NCBI GenBank assembly: GCA_902806085.1
Contig: CADCVH010000098.1
Location: 1 to 64,000 of the forward strand
From: an uncultured Rubrobacteraceae bacterium
GTDB lineage: Bacteria; Actinomycetota; Rubrobacteria; Rubrobacterales; Rubrobacteraceae
DNA: 64,000 bases
Direction of reading: 5' to 3'
This document shows, in pieces, positions 1 to 7,898 of the stretch. Numbering within the stretch: the first letter of the stretch is position 1; each line of letters begins with the position of its first letter. The notes beneath the pieces are model-generated. The model was not told the DNA's origin. It was given only the letters and a program-made list of their open reading frames with translations, and searched no databases. Both the position numbers and the translations under genes were made by a program.

Positions 1-76
1 CCCCGGACGTTTGTGTGGCGGTCGAGTATGGGTAGAAGGCGGGTGCAGACACACGAACCTAACGGAGGGACAAAAG

Positions 77-295
77 ATGTCCGAACAGTCTAGGCAGCCC
101 AAGGACAAGAACTACAACCTCATCGCCGTGCTCTACCAGTCTTCGGACAACGTCGAGTCGCTCAAGACCTACATCCAGGATGCCGAACAGGACGGCGACC
201 AGGAGCTCGCGCAGTTCTTCAACGGCATCCTCGAGAACAACTTGAAGGCAGCCCAGCAGGCCAAGGAGATGCTCGTGCCCCGCATCCAGGGCTAA
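77..295 (+). CDS. Small acidic helical protein, 72 aa
   Basis: The protein begins MSEQSRQPKD and is rich in Asp, Glu and Gln with no membrane segment. It reads as two amphipathic helices around AEQDGDQELAQFF and ends in a basic MLVPRIQG tail. The start is moved from the longest ORF (11) to the ATG at 77 because a GGAGG lies 8-12 bases upstream and the preceding residues look non-coding. I believe this is a conserved small family of Actinobacteria and Cyanobacteria of unknown role, but I cannot name a domain. It stands alone, followed by a hairpin. Confidence 0.75.
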   Translation: MSEQSRQPKDKNYNLIAVLYQSSDNVESLKTYIQDAEQDGDQELAQFFNGILENNLKAAQQAKEMLVPRIQG

Positions 296-318
296 CAAGA
301 GTAGTCTAGGTGGGTACT

Positions 319-350
319 ATCGGGCCGAGGTCCTTCGGGGCTCCGGCCCT
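319..350 (+). terminator. Imperfect GC hairpin after the 72-aa gene
   Basis: GGGCC and GGCCC arms surround a TTCG tetraloop and are followed by TTCT. It lies about 25 bases past the stop codon, which fits a factor-independent terminator with a short U tract. Confidence 0.45.
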
Positions 351-410
351 TCTCACACACACGCGTTCGGGGGTGCGCTCGGGGCGGGCCCGTGATCCGC
401 GCTGACGCCC

Positions 411-435
411 GCTCTCGTCGCAAGCCGACGAGAGC
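411..435. other. Perfect 10-bp inverted repeat
   Basis: GCTCTCGTCG and CGACGAGAGC form a perfect stem with a 5-base loop in the gap before the next gene. There is no T tract. It could be a terminator stem or a leader structure of the 95-aa gene. Confidence 0.4.
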
Positions 436-510
436 GCCGCTGACAGGAGCGACCATCCCGTCGAGGGGTTAACATGCAGCGGCGCGGGAAAGCGACTAGG
501 GAGGACGACG

Positions 511-798
511 ATGGCGAAACCCGATGATTGGATAGATCAGACCGTGATTATCGGAACCGACATGTACGGGGGGGACACGGTGGGTACGCTGGAGGAAGTG
601 AGCGACAGAGGCGTGGTCGTCCGGCACGGGATAGTCGAGGTCGAGTCTGAGGTGGCCGAGATCGAGGTGGCCGACTTCGAAGCCGATCCCGAGGGCGAGG
701 TGGTCGAGATCGAGTCCGAGATCGAATCCGAGCCCATGCTACAGTCCATCTTCTACCCTTGGGCCAAGATCAATTGGATGTACCGCCCGGAGGAGTAG
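511..798 (+). CDS. Acidic hypothetical protein, 95 aa
   Basis: An ATG preceded by GGGAGGACGACG opens a strongly acidic protein. The N-terminal half (GGDTVGTLEEVSDRGVVVRHG) has the look of a small beta-barrel fold. The middle is an Asp/Glu/Val low-complexity stretch, and the end IFYPWAKINWMYRPEE is aromatic and conserved-looking. Such a tail resembles PRC-barrel-like or LSm-like small proteins, but I do not recognise the family. There is no signal peptide or membrane helix. It appears to be monocistronic. Confidence 0.65.
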   Translation: MAKPDDWIDQTVIIGTDMYGGDTVGTLEEVSDRGVVVRHGIVEVESEVAEIEVADFEADPEGEVVEIESEIESEPMLQSIFYPWAKINWMYRPEE

Positions 799-987
799 CG
801 GGTAGGTCCCCAGACGGTGGGTGTAGAAGAGCGCGAATCTAGAGGAGCCGGTCAGCCTGGCAGCAGTCTCGTTCACCAATGGACGCAAGTGTCCGCGCGT
901 GCCTGGCACCTGCGTTACTAGCACCTCGAAGCATGCCACGCGACAAGGTCTGGCGCACCTCCAACGAATGCTGCTACACCCGACGCC
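799..987. other. Stretch without a recognisable gene
   Basis: The ORF-track entries here overlap in several frames and have no protein-like composition. I see no RNA gene or convincing hairpin. Confidence 0.4.
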
Positions 988-1152
988 TTACCTGCTCAGC
1001 ACTGCCCTCGGCGCCTCCGTTTCGTGCCCGCGTACCTCCATCGCGGGTACCACCCCGGCCAGCAGCTCCCCCCTCCCCCGCTCCTCCAAGACCTCGATCC
1101 GCGCGAGCACCTGCGCCCTTAGCCCCTTCGCGTCCAGGTCCGACCTCAGGGG
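988..1152 (-). pseudogene. In-frame coding-like continuation after the mutL stop codon
   Basis: Reading on in the mutL frame past the TAG at 1153-1155 gives 54 uninterrupted codons with G/C-rich third positions and protein-like sequence (DLDAKGLRAQVLARIEVLEE) before a TAA at 988. It does not resemble the MutL C-terminal domain. It may be the tail of a longer reading frame cut by a nonsense mutation, or a remnant of another gene fused to mutL. I do not recognise the sequence. Confidence 0.35.
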
Positions 1153-2346
1153 CTACTCGGCCGCCCGCATCCCGAGTTCGCCCGCCCTGAGGTAGCACTG
1201 CAGGAGATGCACGACCTCGGCGAGCCGCTTGCGCACCGTGGCGGAAAGGCGCCCGGGGAACTGGCCGATGGGGATCAGCTCTGTTCCCGCTTCCCCCGCG
1301 GGGACGCCGGCGCCCGGTCCGCGGTCCGGGGAGAGGGCGGCCCGGATGGTCCCGACGACGAGCGGGTAGGCGGACCGGCCTCCGCGCAGCCGCACCGCGC
1401 TCTTGGCCGGGTGCACGTTCACGTCCACCTCGCCGGGGCCGAGATCCAGGCGCAAAAACGCCGCCGGATGCCGCCCCTTCGGGAGAAGGTCGGCGTAGGC
1501 CCTCGCCACCGCCGGGGCGAAGGAGTCGGCGTCCACGACCCGCCCGTTGACCGCGACGTGCAGGTGCCGACGGGTGGGAAAGCTCACCTCAAGCGGGCTC
1601 ACGAGCCCCCACACCACCGGGTCCTCCAGCGCGACGAGGCCCCGCGCGAGCGAGAGGCCGTGGACCTGAGAAACCCTCTCGCGCAGGTCCGCCGCCGCGG
1701 GCAGCGCCAGCACGCCGCGCCCGTCCGAGCGCAGGAAGAAGCCGACGTCGGGCCGGCCCAGGGCGAGGGACTGCACGACCGTGGCAACCGCGTTCGCCTC
1801 GGCCCTCACGGTCCCCAGAAAGCCGCGCCGCACCGGCAGGTTCAGGAACAGGTCGCGCGCCTCCACGGTCGTGCCGGGCGGGTGGGAGGCGGGCCCGGCC
1901 TCCAGGGTCTCCCCGGCCAGGACCCGGACGCGGAAGCCGGGGCCTTCGGCGCCAAGTGCGTTCGTCGTCAGGGTCAGGTGGGAGACCGAGCCGATGGCGT
2001 GGAGGGCCTCGCCGCGGAACCCGAGGGACTCGACGCGGGCCAGGTCGTCGGAGGTCCGGATCTTGCTGGTCGCGTGCTCGGCGACCGCGCGCTCGGCGTC
2101 CTCGGGGGGCATCCCGTGGCCGTCGTCCCTCACCCGGATCAGGGATACCCCGCCGTCCTCGATGTCCACCCCGACGCGCGTAGCCCCGGCATCAAGGGCG
2201 TTCTCGACCAACTCCTTCACGGCGCTCGCCGGACGCTCGATGACCTCGCCGGCGGCGATCCTGTGCGCCACCTCCGGCGGCAGGACACGCACCCGGCCTC
2301 CATACTCGATCGTCTCCTCTGCAACAAATCGGGGGAAGAGCTTCAT
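1153..2346 (-). CDS. mutL: DNA mismatch repair protein MutL, lacking the C-terminal domain
   Basis: MutL is a GHKL-family ATPase that links mismatch recognition by MutS to strand processing. The N-terminal ATPase core is intact: ELVENALDAGA, DDGHGM, ATSKI and GFRGEALHAIGSV, followed by the second N-terminal subdomain ending near VDVNVHPAKSAVRL. At 397 aa it is roughly 150-250 residues shorter than typical MutL. The C-terminal dimerisation/endonuclease domain is absent after the IPIGQF stretch that normally opens it. The start at 2346 replaces the ORF start at 2559: this ATG overlaps the upstream toxin stop as ATGA, and KLFPRF leads into the family N-terminus. Translation is therefore probably coupled to the toxin gene. 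Function as a full MutL is doubtful. Confidence 0.88.
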   Translation of the reverse strand: MKLFPRFVAEETIEYGGRVRVLPPEVAHRIAAGEVIERPASAVKELVENALDAGATRVGVDIEDGGVSLIRVRDDGHGMPPEDAERAVAEHATSKIRTSDDLARVESLGFRGEALHAIGSVSHLTLTTNALGAEGPGFRVRVLAGETLEAGPASHPPGTTVEARDLFLNLPVRRGFLGTVRAEANAVATVVQSLALGRPDVGFFLRSDGRGVLALPAAADLRERVSQVHGLSLARGLVALEDPVVWGLVSPLEVSFPTRRHLHVAVNGRVVDADSFAPAVARAYADLLPKGRHPAAFLRLDLGPGEVDVNVHPAKSAVRLRGGRSAYPLVVGTIRAALSPDRGPGAGVPAGEAGTELIPIGQFPGRLSATVRKRLAEVVHLLQCYLRAGELGMRAAE

Positions 2347-2777
2347 CTGTACTCCATCGGCAGCACGACGAACCCTTCGTCTCGGGCGGCTTTGCGCAGG
2401 CGGTCGTCCAGGCACACGAACCCGGAACCGTCGACGTCTCCCTCGCACCAGCGGAGGGCAGCAGCGAGTTGGAAGCAGTCGGCGGCCTTCAATGGATGGT
2501 CTTTCGAGACAAACGAAGAAAGCAGGCGCAGGTCGTTCACGGGATCGACCTCCACCCATTCATCGGCCAGACGGTTCAGGCGGTTCCTTGCGGCATCCTC
2601 GGATTCTTCGTCCATCTCGCCCCCGCGCTTGAGCCGACTGATCGCAACCGCACATTCCGCCCATGTGCCCCACCGCACGGTCACCCCTGCATCTTCTCGC
2701 AAGAGGTCCCCGACGACCGTCGAAGGGACCTGCCGGGAGAGCGGGGGCACTACGGCCGAGCTATCCCAAAACCTCAA
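2343..2777 (-). CDS. PIN-domain ribonuclease, VapC-like toxin
   Basis: A 144-aa PIN-domain protein, the usual VapC length. It opens with FWDSSAVVPPL (first acidic residue), carries a central acidic pattern near AAISRLKRGG-type helices, and ends with the late pattern ADCFQLAAAL and GFVCLDDRLRKAA, which supplies the remaining metal-binding acids. VapC toxins cut tRNA or rRNA. The start is TTG, 6 bases after the upstream small gene, and the stop overlaps the mutL ATG. The pairing with a small upstream partner and the position between mutS and mutL argue for a toxin-antitoxin module inserted in the repair locus. Activity is inferred from motifs only. Confidence 0.8.
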   Translation of the reverse strand: MRFWDSSAVVPPLSRQVPSTVVGDLLREDAGVTVRWGTWAECAVAISRLKRGGEMDEESEDAARNRLNRLADEWVEVDPVNDLRLLSSFVSKDHPLKAADCFQLAAALRWCEGDVDGSGFVCLDDRLRKAARDEGFVVLPMEYR

Positions 2778-2783
2778 GTATCG

Positions 2784-2978
2784 CTAACGTCCTTGCTCTC
2801 GGTCTTCTAAGAGCGCTTTCAGGAGCAGGCCGTCGGGATCCTCCGGCCATGGTAGGTCCCAGAAGTCGTCCGAGATCCTGCCGGTTTTACCCCGCTTGGC
2901 ACCGCCCGAACGGATCAGGCGTCCTTTCAGACTCTGTTCTTCCGGCGTCGGGCGCGTTTCTCTCTTGGGCTGTTCCAT
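2784..2978 (-). CDS. Short VapB/Phd-like antitoxin, 64 aa
   Basis: The C-terminal half (DDFWDLPWPEDPDG and a final LLEDREQGR) resembles the toxin-binding tail of VapB/Phd antitoxins that precede PIN toxins. The DNA-binding N-terminal part normally present is missing and replaced by a short basic segment. It may therefore neutralise the toxin without strong autoregulation. The ATG at 2978 lies exactly 6 bases after a TAATAT element, so the mRNA is probably leaderless. It ends 6 bases before the toxin start. Confidence 0.65.
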   Translation of the reverse strand: MEQPKRETRPTPEEQSLKGRLIRSGGAKRGKTGRISDDFWDLPWPEDPDGLLLKALLEDREQGR

Positions 2979-2984
2979 GCTTCT

Positions 2985-2993
2985 ATATTAGCA
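2985..2993 (-). promoter_or_regulatory. Extended -10 promoter of the antitoxin, leaderless
   Basis: On the minus strand TGC-TAATAT is followed by 6 bases and then the antitoxin ATG. This puts the expected transcription start on the start codon. I see no good -35 box; the TGn extension may compensate. Confidence 0.55.
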
Positions 2994-3008
2994 TCGTCGG
3001 TAGCGATC

Positions 3009-5369
3009 TCACCCGGCAAAGTCTTTGACGCCCTCGGCTTCGAGGCGCGTCAGGATCTCACCGGCGCGGTCCGTCACCCGGCGCGGCAACCCGGCCAGCT
3101 TCGCCACGTGGACGCCGTAGGAGGAGGACTCGGCGCCCTCTTCTATCCGGTGCAGGAAGACTATCTCGCCGCCCACCTCCTCGACGCTCGCCTTGTAGTT
3201 GCGGCAGCCCGGGAGGAGCTCTTCCAGGCGCGTCAGCTCGTGGTAGTGGGTGGCGAAGAGGGTGAGGGACTGGACGTCGTCGTGCAGGTACTCGGCCATC
3301 GCCCAGGCGAGGCTCATCCCGTCGTAGGTCGAGGTGCCGCGGCCTACCTCGTCGAGGATCACGAGCGAGCGCTCCGTCGCCCCGTTGAGGATGCTCGCAG
3401 CCTCGGTCATCTCGACCATGAAGGTGGACTCGCCGCTGGCGAGCCGGTCCTCCGCCCCGACGCGGGTGAAGATGCGGTCGACGACGCCCAAGGTGGCCTC
3501 GTCGGCTGGGACGTAGGAGCCGGTCTGGGCCAGGAGGGCAACGAGGGCTACCTGGCGCAGGTAGACGGACTTGCCGGCCATGTTGGGGCCGGTGATGATC
3601 TGCAACCGCGAGTCGCCGTCCACCACCGAATCGTTCGGGACGAAGGGCGTTGCCGTGTTGTGCTCGACGACCGGGTGGCGTCCGCCCAGGACGCGGATTC
3701 CCCGCCTGTCCGTGACCTCCGGCCGGCAGTAGCGCAGCTCGGTCGCGGCGGCGGCGAAGGAGGAGACGACGTCGACGACTGCGACGGCGCGGGCGACCTT
3801 CTGGAGTTCGGGGGCGGCCTCTTTTACCGCGGCCCGGACCTCGCCGAGCACACCCCGCTCCAGCCGCTCGACCTCGTCGCGTGCGGTGAGCATCCTCGAC
3901 TCGTGCTCTTTGAGCTCCACGGTGACATATCGGGCGTTGTGCTTGAGCGCCTTGCGGTGCTGGTAGCGCTCCGGCACGGAGCCGGTGTCCTTGCCCGCCA
4001 CCTCTATAAAGTAGCCCTCGCCGTCCCGGTAGCCGACCTTCAGGCCCTTGAGACCGGTCTTCAGGCGCTCCCCGGCCTCGAAGCGGGTCAGCCACTCGTG
4101 GGCGCCGTCCCGGAAGCCCCTGGCCTCGTCGAGCTCGGCGGAGTAGCCGGGGCGTATGATCTCACCCGACTCCTCGCTGATGGCCGCCGCGATGAGCTCC
4201 CGCACCCCCGGCGGCTCCTCCATCGCCCCGAGGACGCGCCCCAGCAGGGAGCTGCCCTTCGCCGCCGGTGCCAGCGTCTCCTTTAGCGGTCCGATTGCCT
4301 CCAGCGCCCCGCGCAGCGAGAGCAGGTCGTTCGGGGAGGCCGAGAGGCGCACGATGCGCGTGGCGATGCGCTCCACGTCGGGGATGCCGCCGAGGTGCTC
4401 CCGCACCTCCTCGCGCAGCATGTAGTCCGGCACGAGCGTGTCCACGGCTTCGAGCCGCTGGCGAATGCGGCCCACCTCCAGCAGGGGACGCTCCAGCCAG
4501 CGACGCAGGGCCCGCTCGCCCATCGGGGTCTTCGTGCGGTCTACCGTCCCGATCAGCTCGTCCAGGCCGAGGTTGCGCCGCGTCGTGGCGTCCAGCACCA
4601 TCCCCGTGCCGGGGTCGTAGGGGCGGAAGGAGACGACCTGCTCCGGGGCGGCGCCCCCACGGAGGGAGCCGAGGTACTGGATCAGGGCCCCCGCGGCCCC
4701 CACGAGCGCCGGCCGCCCGTCCAACCCGAACCCCTTCAGCCCCGACACCCGGAAGTGCCTCTTGAGCGCCTGCTCCCCCGCCGACGGCTCGAACGTCCAG
4801 CGCGGGACCGGGCTTATGGTCGCCCGCACCTTCGGCAGGTTCTCGGCCGCGGTCCGCTCCGGCACGACGAGCTCCCGCGGCGCCCACCGCTCGAGCTCGC
4901 CGGCCAACTGCTCCTCGGGCACCTCGGTGCCCGTGAACTCGCCCGTGGACGCCTCGACGACCGCGACGCCGGCCCTCCCGTCGCGCACCACGAAGGCGGC
5001 CAGGTAGTTGGCCTGCCCGGCAGAGAGGACGTTGTCCTCGATCACCGTGCCAGGCGTGAGTATCCGGGTGACCTCCCGCGTGAACTGCTTGGGCTTCGTC
5101 GGGTGCTGGCGCTGCTCCGCCACCGCCACGGAATGCCCCTTGCGCAACAGCGTCGCCATATGCTCCTGCAGCGCGTGGTTGGGCACCCCGGCGAGCGGGA
5201 CACGGCCCCCCGCGTAGCCCGCGGCCTCGCGGCTGGTCAGGCGGATGGAGAGGGCCTGGGAGATCTTCTTCGCGTCCTCCTCGAAGGTCTCGAAGAAAGT
5301 CCCCACCTGGTAGAAGAGGATTGTCCCCGGCGGCAACTGCGCCTTCAACTCTGCGTAACGTCCCAGCAT
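3009..5369 (-). CDS. mutS: DNA mismatch repair protein MutS
   Basis: MutS recognises mismatches and signals through its ATPase. The mismatch-binding Phe-x-Glu lies in GTFFETF near residue 25. The clamp/lever region follows, then the ATPase with Walker A GPNMAGKS (about residue 593), Walker B LVILDEVGRGTSTYDG (about 668) and the FATHYHEL motif. At 786 aa it is slightly shorter than average, and the N-terminus begins right at the usual QYLELKA-type segment. The ATG is 6 bases after a TAGAAT box with CTGACG 17 bases further upstream, which supports this start and a leaderless mRNA. It is followed by the toxin-antitoxin pair and mutL. Confidence 0.96.
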   Translation of the reverse strand: MLGRYAELKAQLPPGTILFYQVGTFFETFEEDAKKISQALSIRLTSREAAGYAGGRVPLAGVPNHALQEHMATLLRKGHSVAVAEQRQHPTKPKQFTREVTRILTPGTVIEDNVLSAGQANYLAAFVVRDGRAGVAVVEASTGEFTGTEVPEEQLAGELERWAPRELVVPERTAAENLPKVRATISPVPRWTFEPSAGEQALKRHFRVSGLKGFGLDGRPALVGAAGALIQYLGSLRGGAAPEQVVSFRPYDPGTGMVLDATTRRNLGLDELIGTVDRTKTPMGERALRRWLERPLLEVGRIRQRLEAVDTLVPDYMLREEVREHLGGIPDVERIATRIVRLSASPNDLLSLRGALEAIGPLKETLAPAAKGSSLLGRVLGAMEEPPGVRELIAAAISEESGEIIRPGYSAELDEARGFRDGAHEWLTRFEAGERLKTGLKGLKVGYRDGEGYFIEVAGKDTGSVPERYQHRKALKHNARYVTVELKEHESRMLTARDEVERLERGVLGEVRAAVKEAAPELQKVARAVAVVDVVSSFAAAATELRYCRPEVTDRRGIRVLGGRHPVVEHNTATPFVPNDSVVDGDSRLQIITGPNMAGKSVYLRQVALVALLAQTGSYVPADEATLGVVDRIFTRVGAEDRLASGESTFMVEMTEAASILNGATERSLVILDEVGRGTSTYDGMSLAWAMAEYLHDDVQSLTLFATHYHELTRLEELLPGCRNYKASVEEVGGEIVFLHRIEEGAESSSYGVHVAKLAGLPRRVTDRAGEILTRLEAEGVKDFAG

Positions 5370-5375
5370 AGGGCT

Positions 5376-5404
5376 ATTCTACGGGGACGCTTCCTGTTCG
5401 TCAG
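5376..5404 (-). promoter_or_regulatory. mutS promoter, leaderless
   Basis: Minus strand CTGACG, 17-bp spacer, TAGAAT, 6 bases, then ATG of mutS. The expected transcription start coincides with the start codon. Confidence 0.65.
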
Positions 5405-5420
5405 CCCCGAAACGTCGGGC

Positions 5421-5615
5421 GTGGCGGGCGTGTATCCCGATCCCGTGAACGACGCCGACCCGAGGCTGTCCGGTATCCTGCTCGTCCACGCCTCCCTGGG
5501 CGCCCACCTCGCGGCGGCTGCCTGGGCACTGAGGAGGCGCAGGTTCCGGTATCTGCTGTATTCGGCCACGTTCCCGGTCGCGGTTGCCGCGTGGTTACGG
5601 AGGCCAGATCGCTAG
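5421..5615 (+). CDS. Possible small membrane protein
   Basis: The last 64 codons of the long plus-strand ORF ending at 5615 lie outside mutS. They read as a plausible protein: a short polar start, one hydrophobic helix around LLVHASLGAHLAAAAWAL, a basic loop RRRRF, and a second hydrophobic segment. A GTG at 5421 or 5445 could start it, but no good ribosome binding site is visible. It ends 4 bases inside the TerC gene on the other strand. It could equally be chance coding in GC-rich DNA. Confidence 0.3.
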   Translation: MAGVYPDPVNDADPRLSGILLVHASLGAHLAAAAWALRRRRFRYLLYSATFPVAVAAWLRRPDR

Positions 5616-6628
5616 GCCGGCCTTCCGCCGCGGGTCTTGTAGAGAGAGGCGGCGATGGAGACGGCGACGACCGTGGCGATGAAGGGCAGGGAGACCCAGA
5701 TCGGGACCTTCGCGTCGAAGAGGCCGGAGTAGAAGAACTTGGCGCCCACGAAGACGAGGACCACCGAGAGCCCGAGGCTCAGGTAGACGAAGCGGCTCAT
5801 CATGCCCGCGAGCATGAAGTAAAGGGGCCGCAAGCCCAGCACCGCGAAGGCGTTGGCGCTCCACACGACGAACACGCTCGACGTTATGGAGAAGATCGCC
5901 GGGATGGAGTCCACGGCGAAGACGACGTCCGTCGTGCCGACCATGATGATCACCGCGAAGAGCGGCGTCGCCATGAGCTTGCCGGCGTGGCGCACGAAGA
6001 ACCTGTCGCCCCTGAAGTCCTCCGTCATCGGTACGAGGCGCCGGACCAGGCGCAGGACCGGGTTGCGCTCCGGGTGGACCTCCGTGTCCCGGTGCAGGGC
6101 CATCCTGATGCCGGTGTAGATCAAGAACGCCCCGAAGACGTAGACCATCCAGCCGTAACGCTCCAGGAGCTCCGCCCCGATGGCGATAAAGAACCCGCGC
6201 AGCACGAGCGCCCCGACAATGCCCCACAAGAGCACCCTGTACTGGTAGCGCGCGGGCACCGCGAAGTACGAGAAGATCAGGGCGAACACGAACACGTTGT
6301 CCACGGACAGGCTCTTCTCGACGATGTAGCCGGTAAAGTACTCGCCCCCCCGCTCGGGTCCCGCCACCAGGAACACCAACACGCCGAAGAGCAGGGCCAG
6401 CCCGACCCAGAACCCGCTCAAAGCGGTAGCCCGCCGGAAGGAGATCTCGCGCTCCCCCCGCCCGAACACCAGCAGGTCCAGCACCAGTAAACCCACGATA
6501 AGGGCCGTGAACCCGACCCACGCCCAAAGGGGAAAAACGCTCAACGCGCCACCCCCGGACGGCGCGCTCCTCGTGGCGTTCTCGACGACCTCGCGTACCA
6601 CGGTGCTCCGGACAGCGTCATGGCCCAT
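5612..6628 (-). CDS. TerC/Alx-family membrane protein, probable manganese exporter
   Basis: A 338-aa protein with about nine hydrophobic helices and the TerC hallmarks EKSLSVDNVFVFALIF and a second acidic helix TTDVVFAVDSIPAIF. Together these form the metal-binding core. TerC/Alx proteins export Mn(II) or help load exported metalloenzymes at the membrane. The longest ORF starts at 6655 with a TTG inside the upstream riboswitch. ATG 6628 is preferred, although its GGGAG is unusually close; a GTG at 6601 after GGAG is an alternative. Control by a Mn(II)-sensing yybP-ykoY riboswitch immediately upstream fits the transport role. Confidence 0.88.
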   Translation of the reverse strand: MGHDAVRSTVVREVVENATRSAPSGGGALSVFPLWAWVGFTALIVGLLVLDLLVFGRGEREISFRRATALSGFWVGLALLFGVLVFLVAGPERGGEYFTGYIVEKSLSVDNVFVFALIFSYFAVPARYQYRVLLWGIVGALVLRGFFIAIGAELLERYGWMVYVFGAFLIYTGIRMALHRDTEVHPERNPVLRLVRRLVPMTEDFRGDRFFVRHAGKLMATPLFAVIIMVGTTDVVFAVDSIPAIFSITSSVFVVWSANAFAVLGLRPLYFMLAGMMSRFVYLSLGLSVVLVFVGAKFFYSGLFDAKVPIWVSLPFIATVVAVSIAASLYKTRGGRPA

Positions 6629-6645
6629 CTCCCTTCGGACGGACC

Positions 6646-6786
6646 GTGGATGCAAGCGCGACCACGGTCAGGTTTCCCTGCGTGGTCTCGCCCGCCGCGC
6701 CGGTACGCGACTGCCCGGCCGGGAGCACTCGGCTCCGTAATGTCGACCGGGACCACCCGCTCAGAGCGGGAGGCTACTCCCCAATG
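6646..6786 (-). promoter_or_regulatory. yybP-ykoY (Mn2+) riboswitch
   Basis: The minus-strand leader carries the conserved first loop GGGGAGTAG (revcomp of 6774-6782), a middle GTCGACATTAC (around 6737-6747), and the second conserved GGGCGAGACC (6684-6693), in the right order and spacing for the yybP-ykoY fold. Downstream, ACCACG-CAGG-GAAA-CCTG-CGTGGT can form a hairpin that may be the expression platform. This class senses Mn(II) and often controls TerC/Alx or MntP exporters, as here. A strong promoter lies just upstream. Confidence 0.88.
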
Positions 6787-6792
6787 GCGACA

Positions 6793-6821
6793 ATTTTACT
6801 TAAGAAACCCCGCACCGTCAA
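6793..6821 (-). promoter_or_regulatory. Sigma-70-type promoter of the riboswitch/terC transcript
   Basis: On the minus strand TTGACG and TAAAAT are separated by exactly 17 bp. The predicted start is near 6786, a few bases before the conserved GGGGAGTAG of the riboswitch. Confidence 0.8.
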
Positions 6822-6918
6822 CGGGGCGGCGGTCGTCCCGGGGACTTGGCCGCGGCGCTGTACGCGGGCCCCGAAAGCGGATAACTTATCGGGAGAACCG
6901 ACCAAGAGAGGGGGGCGC

Positions 6919-7848
6919 GTGGGCCCGAAGCCGGTGATCCTGGACGTAGACCCCGGCCACGACGACGCCGTGGCCCTGATGATGGCCTGCGGTTCGCCGG
7001 GGCTGGACCTCCTCGCGGTGACCACGGTCGCCGGCAACGCGCCGCTGGCGAAGACCACGCGCAACGCGCTGCGCGTCCTGTCCCTGATCGGGCACACCGG
7101 CGTGCCCGTCGCCGCCGGCGCCTCGAAGCCGCTCGGGCGCGCGCTCCGCACCGCCGAGGACATCCACGGCGAGAGCGGATTGGACGGGCCGGAGATACCG
7201 GAGGCTTCGTTCGAGCCCGACGAACGGAGTGCCGTGGAGCTCATCGCGGACACGCTCAGGGGGTCTGTGGAGCCGGTTGCCCTGATCCCGGTTGGACCGC
7301 TCACCAACGTCGCCGCGTTCCTGAAGGCGCATCCGGACCTGAAGGGCAAGATCTCGCGCGTCTCCCTCATGGGCGGCAGCATGGGCCTTGGCAACACGAC
7401 GCCGGCGGCCGAGTTCAACATCTACGTGGACCCCGAGGCCGCCCGCGAGGTCTTCGAGTCCGGCCTCCCCATTACGATGAGCGGCCTCGACGTCACCCAC
7501 CAGGCCGGCGCAGACAAAGCCCAGCGCGACCGCCTGCGGAATCTTGGGAACGTCGGGGAGGTGGTGGCCGGTTTCCTGGACTTCTTCGCCGGGACCTACG
7601 AGCGGGCCTTCGGCTTCGACGCCCCGCCCCTGCACGACCCCGTGGCGGTCGCCGCCATCCTGGAGCCGGCCCTGCTCCGGACGCGCACGATGCGCGTGGA
7701 CGTCGAGTGCAAGGGCGACCTCACCCGCGGCGAGACGGTCTGCGACGTCCGCGGCGTGACGGGCAAGCCCCCGAACGCGGACGTCGGCGTCGAGCTCGAC
7801 CGGGAGGGGTTCTTCGACCTGCTGCACGACTCGCTGAGACGCCTGTAG
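6919..7848 (+). CDS. Inosine/uridine-preferring nucleoside hydrolase family
   Basis: A 309-aa protein of the IU nucleoside hydrolase family, which cleaves ribonucleosides to base and ribose. DVDPGHDDA (residues 8-16) is the calcium-binding, catalytic signature. The central MGGS and EFNIYVDPEAA stretches and the C-terminal HDPVAVA are also typical of the family. The start is moved from 6646 to a GTG at 6919 after GAGAGGGGGG, because the earlier residues overlap the riboswitch on the other strand and lie outside the family. Transcribed alone, with a strong hairpin right at its stop. Substrate preference cannot be read from the sequence. Confidence 0.9.
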   Translation: MGPKPVILDVDPGHDDAVALMMACGSPGLDLLAVTTVAGNAPLAKTTRNALRVLSLIGHTGVPVAAGASKPLGRALRTAEDIHGESGLDGPEIPEASFEPDERSAVELIADTLRGSVEPVALIPVGPLTNVAAFLKAHPDLKGKISRVSLMGGSMGLGNTTPAAEFNIYVDPEAAREVFESGLPITMSGLDVTHQAGADKAQRDRLRNLGNVGEVVAGFLDFFAGTYERAFGFDAPPLHDPVAVAAILEPALLRTRTMRVDVECKGDLTRGETVCDVRGVTGKPPNADVGVELDREGFFDLLHDSLRRL

Positions 7849-7869
7849 GGGCGTTTCGCGGAACGCCCC
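7848..7869. terminator. Strong hairpin between convergent genes
   Basis: GGGGCGTT and AACGCCCC form a perfect 8-bp stem around TCGCGG, starting at the last base of the nucleoside hydrolase stop codon. It probably terminates transcription from either side, since the next gene is convergent. Confidence 0.6.
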
Positions 7870-7898
7870 CGCGCGGGCCGACTACCCTGCGGAACCGC

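Noticed and set aside
1207-2787. Long plus-strand ORF (526 aa) over mutL
   Set aside because: Arg/Pro/Gly-rich shadow of mutL and the PIN gene in GC-rich DNA; no family motif and no ribosome binding site.
7260-7420. Possible start of a gene on the minus strand inside the nucleoside hydrolase
   Set aside because: Only an ORF-track shadow; the hydrolase signature fixes the coding strand.
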